The position numbers and the translations under genes are program-made. Under the pieces are notes generated by a model, which made no database searches, was not told the origin of the DNA, and saw only the letters and a program-made list of their open reading frames with translations. 26,823 nucleotides of DNA from Hypsibius dujardini. Taxonomy: Eukaryota > Tardigrada > Eutardigrada > Parachela > Hypsibiidae. How positions within the stretch are numbered: the stretch's first letter is position 1; the number at the start of each line of letters is the position of its first letter. Location: the NCBI GenBank assembly GCA_001579985.1, contig LRSR01008151.1:1-26823 (forward strand), written 5' to 3'. Of the stretch, positions 8,774-18,762 are shown in pieces.

Positions 8774-11700
8774 TCACATGCAAAATTGGTGAAGCACAAA
8801 AAAGAACAAAATCCTTCCTGCAATCCCTGGATGAAATGTCAACGGACTCTCGGACTTCATTCCCTTGATGCCCGTTATGTTCTCGATCCAAGGGATATAG
8901 TATCCCACTCTCGTATATACTCCAGGCAAATTATACGTTCCGCAACTGTAAATGGGTATTTTAACTAATTAAAGACTTCACAAACCTAGAGGCAATATCT
9001 CACATGTAAAGTATGTTTGTCTTACTCAGATCCCCACGAGACAATTCCTTCGAGTACGAAAGTACCAGAGTCATCCGAACACGCAAATGGTCCGCCACTA
9101 TCTCCCTGAAAGGGGGATGAGATTTGCCATCGAATCTGTCCGCCTCAAATTTCTCAAGATATTCATGGCTAATTTAATTGACTCAAGAGGAAATCTCACC
9201 CCACAGACATCTTTGCCTTCAGCCCAGGCGCAAATCATGTCGTCCTCCACTGTTCCAGTCCAGTTCTGATTGCAGGTCTCCCTGTCCACAATGTTCAACC
9301 CGACTTCCATTAGCACCGCTGGTCCTTTGGGGTCTGGCTTCGTCATAACATCCCCCCATCCCACTGCAACGCAACTTTTACCACTCGATGGGTCAGACTT
9401 GTCAGCCGGAAGGCAGATTGGGCTGATGACGTTGGTGAAATTAATAAACTCGTCCACCTCGAGGAGGGCAATATCGGCAGCGGAATTGTTGACATTCAAA
9501 CTGTACTTTTCATGGATGATGATTCTGCGAATGGGATAGTCTTTCGCAGTCGAGTCAACGATATCGCCCGAAGAGCAGCGCGAGTTCCGATGTTGCCCGA
9601 CTCTGGCTTTGTAGTGCGACGCTATAGTGTCGAGGAATGGTATTTTGACAAGCGTTCCGTCGGGCAGCTTCGTGGATTTATATTCACTACACATAATGTG
9701 GTTATTTATGACTCGCTGATCTCGCTGCTGATACTGCGTTTATTCTTCAATTTGACGTTTGGTGTCTGCTGTTTTTCCCAGATCCAAACGTCCGAATCTG
9801 TATCTGTATATACGTGACATCCCACGTCTGCTGCCCGGCAGACCAGGCGTTCATCTTAGCGGAGTCTACTGTGGGTCTGTGACATACAGACCAGCGGTCA
9901 TTCATAGTTTAACTACATTTTTATTATATAATTTATCACTCAATAATTAGTACGCAAGAAATGTTTCAACACTACTCGGGAAGATAATTCGAACATTTGA
10001 GATGGCCTCTCAAAAGGTCGAGGGCGATCTTTTCGGGTGAGCAGTATAGTACAGTGAGCTATAGTACAGTAGGAGACTACGCGTCTAATCAAATCTAACA
10101 TATTAACAGAAAAAAAAAATTGTGGTTGAATTTAAGTGAAATTCTTAAAACTAGTTCTGAGTAGTTGAATCATACGGCTAAGCAATGGTGCAAAATCGAA
10201 AATTTCGACAGCTTATTTCGGCTAACAAATTAATTTCGGCACGCTTAATTCGGTTAAATCTCCAGACGCCTACAGGCGAACTGACCTGGACATTCCGCAA
10301 GGGGTCATACACCAGTCACGTCTACGAGACTGCGTCTGGAAACAGTTTATACTAACAGCAGATCCAAACGTCAGCCCGATTTCGGTCGTGTTCGTCTGCC
10401 CGAACGCTTATGTCACAATTTATAGTCGTTCTAGACTAATTTGTTAGAGTCTGGTGACGTATAAACACAGCAATGAGTGTTCCCTAGTGAAATCGCAATG
10501 AATAAATATGAAACATTTGGATTAAGGTGTCCATGAAGTTCAGACGGCGTTAGAATGACTTCTTTCCAACGGGTCCTTTACTTCTCCAAAAAAATGATCC
10601 TGCTAGGGTCTACGCCCATGTCCAGAGTTCGTATAATTGCATAAAGATTCATCTAACAGAGAGGTTTATATCTTCACGAAAACTAAACTGACTGATAGCA
10701 GGTAGGTAAAGTTAACGATAACATTCCTTAAATATACAAAGAGGAGAGTTTCGAAAGTGGTAGAAGAATAATGAGTTCATATTGTAATCCTAAAGCGCCG
10801 ATATCTGCTCGCTCTCATTGTACAAAAGAGGTGCATAATTATCTGGTCTGGCTCTAGTACGGGGAAAGAATAAGACGTGGGCGTCACGGACATACATATT
10901 TAGCAGTATGCACTACGACACAAACTCCTTCCCTCGACACACCGACACGAAGACACGAGGCCCTCGAATGCGGAACAAAAACAGCAGACCAATGATGGCG
11001 CACTTCTTGTGTTGTGTGCTCTTGTGTTGCTGGACACAACTTCACAAGTAAATATTGATTTGCTCGTTAATTCATGAGCCGCTGGTGTGACTGGAACACG
11101 ATCAGTTGTACGTCGTGTCTTCGTATCGTCGTGTTCGGAAAAGGCTCGTGCTATGGCGCATATTGCTTTTTATTGTTGCTCTCCCTCCCCCAAATGACCT
11201 TCGATCTTACCGATTTTATTATCAGTGAGACAGTAATGATACTACAAAATGGTTTTCTGTCATTGCAGTCTCGAGAACTGGACGTGCTCAATCAATAACC
11301 CTTAGTAAATATCGCTAACCGATTTACCTCGACTGCTGTGCACTGATCGAGCTAAATCGCCTAACTCGGTTAGCGCTATTATACGGTCACGTGTGCATAA
11401 TTTGGTGACCTAAAGACGTAGTGAACTAGTGCTATGACTAGAAATTAATCAACGTTTCTAAGAAGCAGTGGAATGTAGAAATTTGTTTACCGCAAAATGA
11501 ACTATGTAATCACCAATAAAATAACGTATTTACTTACACAAAACAATGGGCGGCAGTTATAATCCACTTCGAACTAAGAATGGTGGCACCGCAATTAAAG
11601 CAATAGTCGTCTGCTGCATACTGGAGATGTGCAATCCACGGCCAGCTCCCATTGATGGCTTCCTGCCCACCTGTTCAATTTCAACTTCAGATTAAAATTT

Positions 11701-11959
11701 TATTCTGAAAATAATACGTTGGCTGGAATGAAAATACGCTAGGGGTAGACGAACCCATTATGCGGCCATCAGGTCTAGTAGCAGCCGTTGGCGCAATGTG
11801 CGGTTTCCCACATTCCTGTGCCACAGATGTGGTAAGAAGGACTACAGTCAATAAAAAACGTTGGTCCCAGTACCATTTTGCTGTTGAACATATTAAGAAT
11901 GGTTTCTTACAGCACATGACCGACAGTCCGAAAACTATGCATCTCTTAGTGTGGTCCAT
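8774..11959 (-). CDS. Secreted trypsin-like serine protease (S1), 5 exons, complete
   Basis: Minus-strand exons: 11959-11755, 11670-11538, 9686-9200, 9105-9026, 8945-8774. All phases agree, giving 358 codons plus TGA from the first Met (344 from the Met at 11917, which may be the true start). A hydrophobic stretch ([12 protein letters not shown]) acts as signal or anchor, followed by a propeptide with a Cys (ECGKP) and the activation site R|IMGGQEA. The catalytic triad is present: His in ITAAHCF, Asp in ADIALL, Ser in GDSGGP. DVCGGDSGGP puts Asp at position 189, and SWG and PGVYTRV keep Gly216 and Gly226, predicting cleavage after Arg/Lys. It ends WIENITG followed by about 30 residues, with a hydrophobic tip ([10 protein letters not shown]). 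IMGG instead of IVGG is conservative. The propeptide Cys probably links to the catalytic domain after activation, as in chymotrypsin. Likely extracellular or digestive. Confidence 0.93.
10935..11138. repeat. Small imperfect inverted repeat in the trypsin intron
   Basis: CCGACACGAAGACACGA on the left pairs with TCGTGTCTTCGTATCG on the right, about 150 bases apart. The flanks show no obvious target duplication. It could be the remains of a non-autonomous element. Confidence 0.4.
11313..11375. repeat. 63-bp palindrome in the trypsin intron
   Basis: CGCTAACCGATTTA..CTCGA is followed, after a short loop, by its near complement TCGAGCTAAATCG..CGGTTAGCG. It could form a cruciform or RNA hairpin; its origin is unknown. 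Confidence 0.55.
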
Positions 11960-12667
11960 TTTGGGTCACCAGGAAATCCAGTCAGAAAATCATATCTGAT
12001 TTATTCATAAATCTCATGAACCATTGCGTTTATATAAAAAAAACTGGAAGGGGAGAGCAAGTTTCAAAAGCTGAGTGAGGACTGAGGAGAGTTTTATGGG
12101 CACGAAACGGCCGTGAAGCAAACTGACACTTGCCGTCGTCGTGCATCACATCAGATTGACATTTTATTGCACCGACCCCCTCTAATATTGTTTTAGAGCG
12201 CGATTTTCGAATGCTTCAAACTATAGACGTTGTTGTCACCCTGCGCTCTTTGCTGATCAGTGTATGACGCGACCCTCAAGAGCTGAGATAGGCCTCTTAA
12301 TATGCATAATCTAATCCGATGATGATAAACATGTTCCCATTGATCGATCAAATGGACGTATTCTTGAAATGGGTCCATTAGTGTGGACTACGGATACACT
12401 ACGGTATATTTAGCACCCATTGTCTGATAAACCCACTGTTTATCTTGAGTTAATCATCAATCAAATAAGGCATAAAACTGAAGTTCCATACCAAAATGTC
12501 TCGCACAAGTCAAGTTGGGGCTTCTTGAAGAGTTTTCGAGAAAAAAGAGACGTTAACGCCAACACAGTAATAGCACGTGCAATTCAATTCACAGCTGACT
12601 GGTTTCTCAGAGACCTTTAATAATTGCACATATTGGCAGCTAGTACATGTATGTACATCAGGCGTTC
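11960..12667. other. Upstream region of the trypsin gene, no gene seen
   Basis: This would hold the minus-strand promoter and 5' UTR of the trypsin gene. A short frame at 12420-12620 has no recognisable domain. There are no repeats of note and no clear core promoter motif. Confidence 0.35.
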
Positions 12668-12756
12668 ACAAGACCACCGCTGGGCAGACGTTGTGTTTCT
12701 AGACATCGTGTCTGCAAAACTGTGCCCACTGGACGTTGTGTCCTCACGACGTTGTA

Positions 12757-14105
12757 CGAGGGGCAAACTGAAAGTAATGTCACTCCCTTTTTAAAAAATT
12801 ACTGGTAATTATTAATTGCAAATTTATTTCATCTTCCTTCGAAGTAGTCCCCTCCAAACTGAATGCACTTTTCACATCGTGAAAGCCAAGCTCGAAAGAC
12901 GGGTGAAAATCCATTCTTGGAGAGCTCCTGGAGGCGGCAATGCACGGCTGCATCAAGTTCCTTTTCCGTGTCGAACAGCTTCCCACGCAAACATTCTTTC
13001 AGTTTAGGAAATAAATAAAAATCACATGGTGAGAGGTCGGGCGAGTACGGGGGGTGCGGCAAAAGTTTGAGCCCTTCTTGCTGCAGAAAATCGGTGGTCA
13101 AGCTGCAGGTGTGACTGCTGGCGTTATCGTGGTGCAGTTTCAGGCCTCGAAGTCCAGTCTTTCCTCGTTTTTTCCTCAGTTTCCGCACAAGCTTCTTCAA
13201 GGAGGTTTTCACGTAATAGGCAGCATTGATGGTCCTCCTGCCTGGTGTGGGAACGAGCTTCGAAATGGAGACCACTCCGGAAGAATTAAAGAAAACAATG
13301 AACATAGTCTTGCGCACGCTTCGAGAACGTCGCACTTTCAGTGGCCTTGGATCTGTTTTCTTGACCCATTCCATCGATTGACGTTTTGTAAGCGGATCAT
13401 AGTAATACCCCCACATCTCATCACCTGTTACGATCTCTTTCAACCGTCGTTCGTCCTCTCCGCCGAAGTCATTGATTAAATTTTGGCAGAAAACTAACCG
13501 GGCTTGCTTTTGGTCCGCCGTGAGCGTGTGAGGGACCCATCGAGAGCAGATTTTTTTTATGCCCAACTCCCACTTCAAAATGGCTGTACACTGTGACGAA
13601 CCGATGTCCACGGCATGGCGTATCTGGGCGTATGAAGCATGGGGATGAGCTATGACGAAATCACGGACGGCAATAATTTTTTCAGGAGTTACAGCTGTCG
13701 GGCGTCTTCCAGTGCGAGGTAAATCTTCCAGCACGTTTCTCCCAGCACGCAGATCAGAAAACCACCGCTGAATGGTGCGTTTGGATGGAATAGATTCTCC
13801 TGCGAAAGTTTTCTGCAGGCGGACAAGGCATTGGCTAGGTGTGAGGCCATTTTTAAAGTCATGGAAGACAGATGCTCGAAGAGCAGAAGTGCATTTAACC
13901 ATGGTGAGGCTCGTGAATAAAGTTAGCTGCTGAAAGTAGCCTGTGCCCGCTCGTCTGTCTCGCCTCTCTCCTGTCACTCGCTGCCCTACTTATTTTTTTT
14001 CTAGGTCGTCTGTCTCTCCTCTGTCTTTCTGTATGAGCAGAATTTCAATACCTGCTCTAAGCTCATTTTAAAAAGGGGGTGACATTACTTTCAGTTTGCC
14101 CCTCG
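12757..14105 (-). mobile_element. Complete mariner transposon, 1,349 bp
   Basis: The inverted ends match over 40 bp with one mismatch (both begin CGAGGGGCAAACTGAAAGTA). The element is flanked by the TA target duplication at 12755-12756 and 14106-14107. It contains one intact transposase gene on the minus strand. Near-identical ends and an unbroken frame indicate a recent insertion, here into the arm of an older repeat. Confidence 0.97.
12829..13902 (-). CDS. Mariner transposase (D,D34D), intact, 357 aa
   Basis: This enzyme cuts the element out of DNA and reinserts it at TA. The frame is uninterrupted. I start it at the Met of MVKCTSALRASVF (13902), because the 25 codons upstream run into the terminal region and do not look like mariner. 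N-terminal: paired helix-turn-helix DNA-binding region (TPSQCLVRLQKTF; SKRTIQRWFSDLRAG; RTGRRPTAVT). Linker: WVPHTLTADQK, the conserved WVPHxL. Catalytic core: first Asp in VTGDEMW, second in LHHDNASSHT, third in YSPDLSPCDFYLF, with exactly 34 residues between the second and third, i.e. D34D. C-terminal: KCIQFGGDYFEGR. Length is in the usual mariner range (about 345-360). The protein could be active. Subfamily not assigned. Confidence 0.97.
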   Translation of the reverse strand: MVKCTSALRASVFHDFKNGLTPSQCLVRLQKTFAGESIPSKRTIQRWFSDLRAGRNVLEDLPRTGRRPTAVTPEKIIAVRDFVIAHPHASYAQIRHAVDIGSSQCTAILKWELGIKKICSRWVPHTLTADQKQARLVFCQNLINDFGGEDERRLKEIVTGDEMWGYYYDPLTKRQSMEWVKKTDPRPLKVRRSRSVRKTMFIVFFNSSGVVSISKLVPTPGRRTINAAYYVKTSLKKLVRKLRKKRGKTGLRGLKLHHDNASSHTCSLTTDFLQQEGLKLLPHPPYSPDLSPCDFYLFPKLKECLRGKLFDTEKELDAAVHCRLQELSKNGFSPVFRAWLSRCEKCIQFGGDYFEGR

Positions 14106-14842
14106 TATCTCTCGGACAATGTGTCTGTCTCTTGTCCGTCAGATGTTTGTATCCTTCCGACATTTTGTCTTTTGGGCATTGTGTCCCTCCAGCATTGCGA
14201 CTTTCAGATTGTTCCCCGTTCTTCGGGCCTTGTGTCCTTAAGACGTAGCGCCTTTCTGACATTATGTTCCTTTCGCCAGACACAGCGTCCACACAACCAT
14301 TTTGTTTTGCCATACATGCACATTTTATATCATGTCAGCTGGGCGTTTGATTAACTTACTGCGAACTTTGTGTGCTTTTCAATCACCATATTTTTAATTA
14401 AGTTTATTCAGTCATTGAGAAAACTATATGTTTTAAATTGCCAGATAGCCTTACTAAGCATTACAATTTCTCAAATGTTTGCTTTCTCTCTAAAAAATGT
14501 CACAGTATATTTTAGGATGCTCGTTGTTATTGCGTATACAGAACTTGACGCTTGATATGTTAGTTGTAAGAGTTTTCGAAACGATGGTACACATTGGGGG
14601 GAGGGCGAAGCCGTCACTGGGGTAAAGGAAGCGGAGCTCCATTATGTCTATTCGTTTGTCTACAGTTCGACAGTAAATCCACAATCAGAATGTCTGGAGA
14701 CAGTCTCTCAAACTGGCCATAATGTCGGTGAGGACAGAATATCGACGACCAAAATTTCTGGGAACATAGAGTCGGGCGGGACACAGAAGAAAGGCACAAT
14801 GTCGGAAGGACAGAGTCTCGAGAGACAACGTCGGTATGACCT

Positions 14843-15084
14843 TTTCCAAAACTCAAAGCATAGGGGAGACTTTGTGTGATGCCCCTTTAAAATTGTCTCA
14901 CGTTAGGTTTAGCCGTACGTGATTATTCTAATGAGTTAGCACATTTCCGTATGACGATTTAGTCGTTTCGAAATGATTTGTTTTTCGAATGCTCATTTAA
15001 CAATCGTTGTGTCAAGAGCGTATACGCACAATAATGCCAGGTTAAAGACATAAAAAAGCAATAAAAAATCCAAGCTCTTAACTT
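14843..15084. other. AT-rich gap after the foldback-like element, no feature seen
   Basis: No coding frame, repeat or splice-supported exon was found here. Confidence 0.4.
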
Positions 15085-15297
15085 TTAAAACAGAAAATAT
15101 TTCATCCAACCTACATACATGAGGATGAGTGCCCCGTACACAAGACGCATTTCCTTTCTGGAGTTTAATACTAATTCGCTGTCTCTAATACTCTCCCCCG
15201 TTTGCTGTTTCACTCGCTTGGCGATATCGGCGGTGAGCGTCTTGCCTTCCGGTCCATAAGGTCTGACGGTTTCAAAACCCAAGGGAACGATCAACAC
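15085..15297 (-). pseudogene. Probable non-LTR retrotransposon reverse-transcriptase remnant
   Basis: The minus-strand frame begins LIVPLGFETVRPYGPEGKTL and runs through ADIAKRVKQQTGE. The pattern 'P.G.ET...GPE.K.L...AKR....TGE' resembles the segment just after the reverse-transcriptase domain in many animal LINE-like proteins ('IP.G.ET.G.WG..A...L..LG.R....TGE'). After TGE the usual 'QR.S...QRGNA' block is not recognisable, so the copy seems truncated or decayed. No catalytic YADD box is present. Match from memory only. Confidence 0.4.
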
Positions 15298-15443
15298 TTT
15301 AGCTTTCGAAACGATCGTAGGTACCCATATATAAGTTAAATAAATTCAATGCGCCTCATTTACACTGTCCCTTTTCTCAATCGACAATTCAGAAGACTGT
15401 TCTCTATAGGGCGCTGGCTTTTTAGTACGTTATGTTATGTTTA

Positions 15444-15557
15444 CAGTCAGAATTGAACCAATCGTCACGTCAGAATTCACTGGTAATTACGGCCAAGCAG
15501 AGAACCGGCATTCGACTGATATGCTCGTATCTGAAGTCAATTCTGACTGACTCACTG
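15444..15557. mobile_element. Candidate TA-flanked MITE, 114 bp
   Basis: The left end, CAGTCAGAATTGA, and the complement of the right end, CAGTGAGTCAGTCAGAATTG, share GTCAGAATTGA with an 8-bp offset. Both tips start CAGT and are bordered by TA (15442-15443 and 15558-15559). The arms are short, so the call is tentative. Confidence 0.4.
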
Positions 15558-15799
15558 TATTGTGCAAATTTCAAACGGTGGTTCGGTAGACGCGATTAAA
15601 CATGTACAATACACTTTCCGATAAAGTTCACAAAACTAAGTAATTTGGCGCCAGAATACCCGGTGCGGGGTTCATTTTGGCACAAAATTAAAAGTATATC
15701 AGCGCGCGCACGCAAGCCGATTTGAGTGAGTGAGCACGTGATCGAGAGGCAAAAGCCCCCTCTCACTCACGGAAAAAGAAAATTTCAATTGTTTACATT

Positions 15800-17728
15800 T
15801 GAAAGAGCGGAAAGATAATCAGTGAGGAGATCCAAAATCTCATTGTGTCCTGGCTGCCCCGAGAGTTTTCAGTGCCCCAGAGTGCAGATTTGTTACAGAA
15901 TAAAGTCTCAAAACGTATTATTTATTGTTTTGCATTGAAAAATGCTCAAAAGGCGCGGCGGAAGGCAAAAAACGTTTTTCAAACAATATCCCAAATCTGT
16001 CTGCTTTGTGCGCGATCGTTTTTGTTTTGAAATCTGGTTTCAGTTTCAACCAGAATACCTACAAGAACAACTGCCCGAAACCGATGCTGGAGAACCTTCC
16101 CTACAGGCTGAAAGCGAATTCGGCGATTTTGTATCAAGAAGCACCGTGCCTCGCGGCAGGAACTGTGCAGGCCTTTTTGGAGGAAAAAATGTCCTGTTTC
16201 ATTCGGAACGCCGATATTTCGCCCAACATTAAATACTGTTATATATTTGATTGGACCGCAAACGAAGCAGTTGTTGAAACGTGTGTGACAAAATAACTCA
16301 CCAAACAGTCAGGTTTCGGCATTCAAAATGATATTTTACAGGACAACGTTTAAATATACGATACAATTAAAAATTAGAATTGAGTGAAAAAAATTTTTTT
16401 GGTTTCTTTTTCTAAATTTCAACAAAATGAGTGTCTTGTTAATATTTTTTAATATTCAGGCTATCATTGAAATTGACAATATTTTTTGTTTAAAATACCG
16501 TCTCTTACTGATTCTCATGCAGGTCCATTCTGTCACTACGGATGCTGTCCAGCAGTCGGTCGGGAGGAAGGAGAACAGCCATGCCGTTCCTTCGTCGCCG
16601 CAACGACCGTCCTCTACCCCCAACACTCCCTCGAGCGCGGCTCAAGTACTTCGTGAAAAGCAGACGCCGTTAACGGTCCAGATCAGCAACTCGGCTCCGA
16701 ATAGTGTCGACAGTCATCCATATACGGCCAAAGATCCCATGGCGTCATTAATATTTTCTCTCGATCTAGTTGTCTGTGCTTTTTTGCAACGTGCTCATCT
16801 TTCAGGTTGCGGTCAAGTCCAAGTGCGAGTGTTGCGAATGAACGTATGCGTGTCTTGGCGAAAGGCGGCTCTATTACCCAACCGTTGGCGCTGCGGTCGG
16901 CGTCGATCTTGCCCAGTTCTCAAAGTGGTTCTTCAACGAATGACATACATACGGACAGATAGACAGACAAACGAATGAACAGAGCGGCAAACAGACTTGT
17001 GGGGATCAGTGGCGCGCCAAGCTTTGGTTTGAGGGGGTGTTATTTTTTCCGACATGTCCCGGAATATTGATTTGCTAAGTCTACTGAGGGCTTTGCATAT
17101 TCCGTCCCGCAACTTGCACAAGCCGCTGCCGATGACCCGTTTCGCTCGCGATCCAACAGTGTACAATTTTTCATTGTACCCGAAATATTTCCGATAGAAC
17201 ATAAGGGGGGAGTATTGCATGACAATTCTCAATCATGGTGTTTTTCTTTAAATGGGGGACTCATAGGGCACTTTTTTTACTTTCGAAGGGGTTTTTAGAT
17301 CAACAACACCCCCCCCCGTCGGCGCGCCAATGGTGGGGACATTAGCGACACTCTTTCGATTTCTCCCTTGCCATCTAATAAGGCTACTTCCAATCTTCAG
17401 GCCAAGATGGTGTCCTACCCCACCTGGAAGAACAGCCTCACGCAGCTGCTGAAGATCATCATGACCGAGAAACAGCTGGAGCGAACCATGTCGACCCAGC
17501 ACGGCAGTGACATCACCGCAGACCGTTGTGCGAACAGCTTCACTCGGCGATTCGTGTTTGATGAGTTTAGGTCGGGGGATGTTGGATGTCTTTGCTATCA
17601 ACCTGGAAGGGCACTATATTTACACCTCTTTTTGTTTTCATTTGACAGCGATGGTTGAACGGTATTGCGATGTCAAGGCGGAGCCGTGGGTGATGGAATC
17701 GGAGGTGGTGGAGCACATCAACGCCTGA
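15800..17728 (+). CDS. Unassigned multi-exon gene (partial model)
   Basis: I do not recognise this gene. Four segments look coding. (1) About 15815-15972 encodes IQNLIVSWLPREFSVPQ and a basic KNAQKARRKAKN end. (2) 16047-16234, after GGTTTCAG, encodes an acidic QPEYLQEQLPETDAGEP stretch. (3) From 16523, after TCATGCAG, a Ser/Pro/Thr-rich region (SSPQRPSSTPNTPSSAAQ) is followed by an uncertain exon from 16806 (RMRVLAKGGSITQ). (4) 17401-17524 joins 17649-17728 in matching phase and gives a helical end (WKNSLTQLLKIIMTEKQLE; VERYCDVKAEPWVMESEVVE) stopping at TGA. Joins between (1), (2), (3) and (4) are not resolved; they may even be two genes. A low-complexity linker with helical ends suggests a regulatory or scaffold protein, which is only inference. 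The hAT-like element at 17007-17332 would lie in an intron. Confidence 0.4.
17007..17332. mobile_element. hAT-like non-autonomous element, 326 bp
   Basis: The tips are CAGTGGCGCGCCA on the left and the complement CATTGGCGCGCC on the right. A GGGGGTGTT run follows in both arms. The flanks are GTGGGGAT (16999-17006) and GTGGGGAC (17333-17340), an 8-bp duplication with one change. CAGTGG-type tips with 8-bp duplications are typical of hAT elements. No transposase is present. Confidence 0.7.
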
Positions 17729-18287
17729 CGGGCTTACGTGCGGGCGAAGATAAGGTAGGCCGAAAAGTAGTCGCTGATGGTTGTTCTGCAGCGCAAGGGG
17801 GGAGGATTGTGGTTGCCTACACACTGTCGTTGTTGTGCAGTATAGTAAAGGGGCGTTCTTTTCGCAGCGGATCGCGGGATGTCCCCTCTTTCCAGATTTC
17901 TTACCTGGTGTGAGGATTTCCTTTGACAACGGTTGAACAGTTTTTTCTTCTTCTGCATTACAGTCCTTCCCTCTCAATAGCATTCCTTCGGTGGAGCTTT
18001 TTCCCGATTCGGTGGTTGCACAGTAGAGCTACCGTACACTATGGTGCCTCGTTTAAACTGTTAATCGTGATGGCTTTTAGTTCCAAAAGTTTATTTACGT
18101 TTGATGTGTGCTAGTGCTTGAGAGGGATCCTTTCACGCACGGACGTGTCTGACTTGAAGCTACGATGTACAATATATCATATAAATTTGTTGGTGTTACG
18201 GTTTTACGAAAAATTTAAAGTAATAAAGTGGACAATCCTGGCACGCTACTCCATCAACAACAATCCGTGTCTATCTGTCTATCTGCG

Positions 18288-18320
<33 letters not shown>

Positions 18321-18762
18321 GTCTGTCTGTCTGTCTGTCTGTCAGTCAGTCTGTCTGTCTGTCTGTCTGTCAGTCTGCCTATCTGTCTGTCTGTCTATCT
18401 GCTAGCCTGCTCGCCTGCATCACTGTCTGACTGTCTGCTGCCTGTTTTTCTGAATGCTAACAACACATCAAGGAAGTTTTCGTTCGGAACCAATAACATA
18501 AAAACATGAGAACGGTAACCTTAAACGTCAGGCAAAACCTTAAAACATACGGCAACACTCAAATATGCGATCGTAATTATGTAATCTGTTGTTTTCATGG
18601 TCAAATTCTGTTGTCTTATGGAAAGAAGACGTTCTTCATTGACAGCGTTTCAGGCTTGCTCCGATTGTACTCATCGAACCGCTGTTTGCCGTACCTAACA
18701 AAAAACCAACAAGAAGAGCGCATCATTTAAAGCGATACAAAAAATCCTTCCACGCTGATATT
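17729..18762. other. Convergent 3' flanks, no gene seen
   Basis: This lies between the stop of the unassigned plus-strand gene and the stop of the minus-strand ethanolamine kinase. Apart from the TCTG array at 18268-18442 I see no coding exon or inverted repeat. AATAAA on plus near 18221 and its complement near 18090 are possible polyadenylation hexamers, both far from the stops. Confidence 0.4.
18268..18442. repeat. TCTG microsatellite with TCTA, TCAG and TGCC variants
   Basis: About 40 tandem tetranucleotide units, mostly TGTC, interspersed with TATC, AGTC and GCC. It gives spurious Cys-Leu-Ser-Val repeat frames on the plus strand. Same motif as the array at the left edge of the window. 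Confidence 0.95.

Larger units (their letters stand above)
9687..11537 (-). other. Large intron 2 of the trypsin gene (1,851 bp)
   Basis: The donor is GT|GTAAGT after the ITAAHCF codons and the acceptor is TGTGTAG before 9686. The intron contains two copies of AGATCCAAACGTC (near 9780 and 10360) and two small inverted repeats (10935-11138 and 11313-11375). I see no second gene; short open frames such as 11074-11298 lack any family signature. Confidence 0.75.
12668..14842. mobile_element. Foldback-like element with arms of degenerate 16-bp repeats, split by a mariner
   Basis: Left arm: about 12668-12756, resuming at 14106 to about 14290. Its plus strand reads as tandem variants of CGACATTGTGTCCTTC (for example GGACGTTGTGTCCTC, CGACATTTTGTCTTTT, GGGCATTGTGTCCCTCC). 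Right arm: about 14688-14842. It carries the same units in the opposite orientation (on minus CGACATTGTGCCTTTC and CGATATTCTGTCCTCA). A roughly 400-bp AT-rich centre separates the arms. Long inverted arms made of short tandem repeats are the hallmark of Foldback-type elements. No transposase is visible in the centre. The mariner at 12757-14105 landed later at a TA in the left arm. Confidence 0.6.

Noticed and set aside
13054-13479. 141-codon plus-strand frame inside the mariner
   Set aside because: It is the shadow of the minus-strand transposase, whose motifs and length are exact.
16806-16975. Possible nuclear corepressor (NCoR/SMRT) similarity from a GSITQ motif
   Set aside because: Only five residues match, the repeat GSITQGTP context is missing, and exon joins are uncertain; too weak to name.
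18118-18405. Cys-Leu-Ser-Val repeat frames
   Set aside because: They are translations of a TCTG microsatellite.
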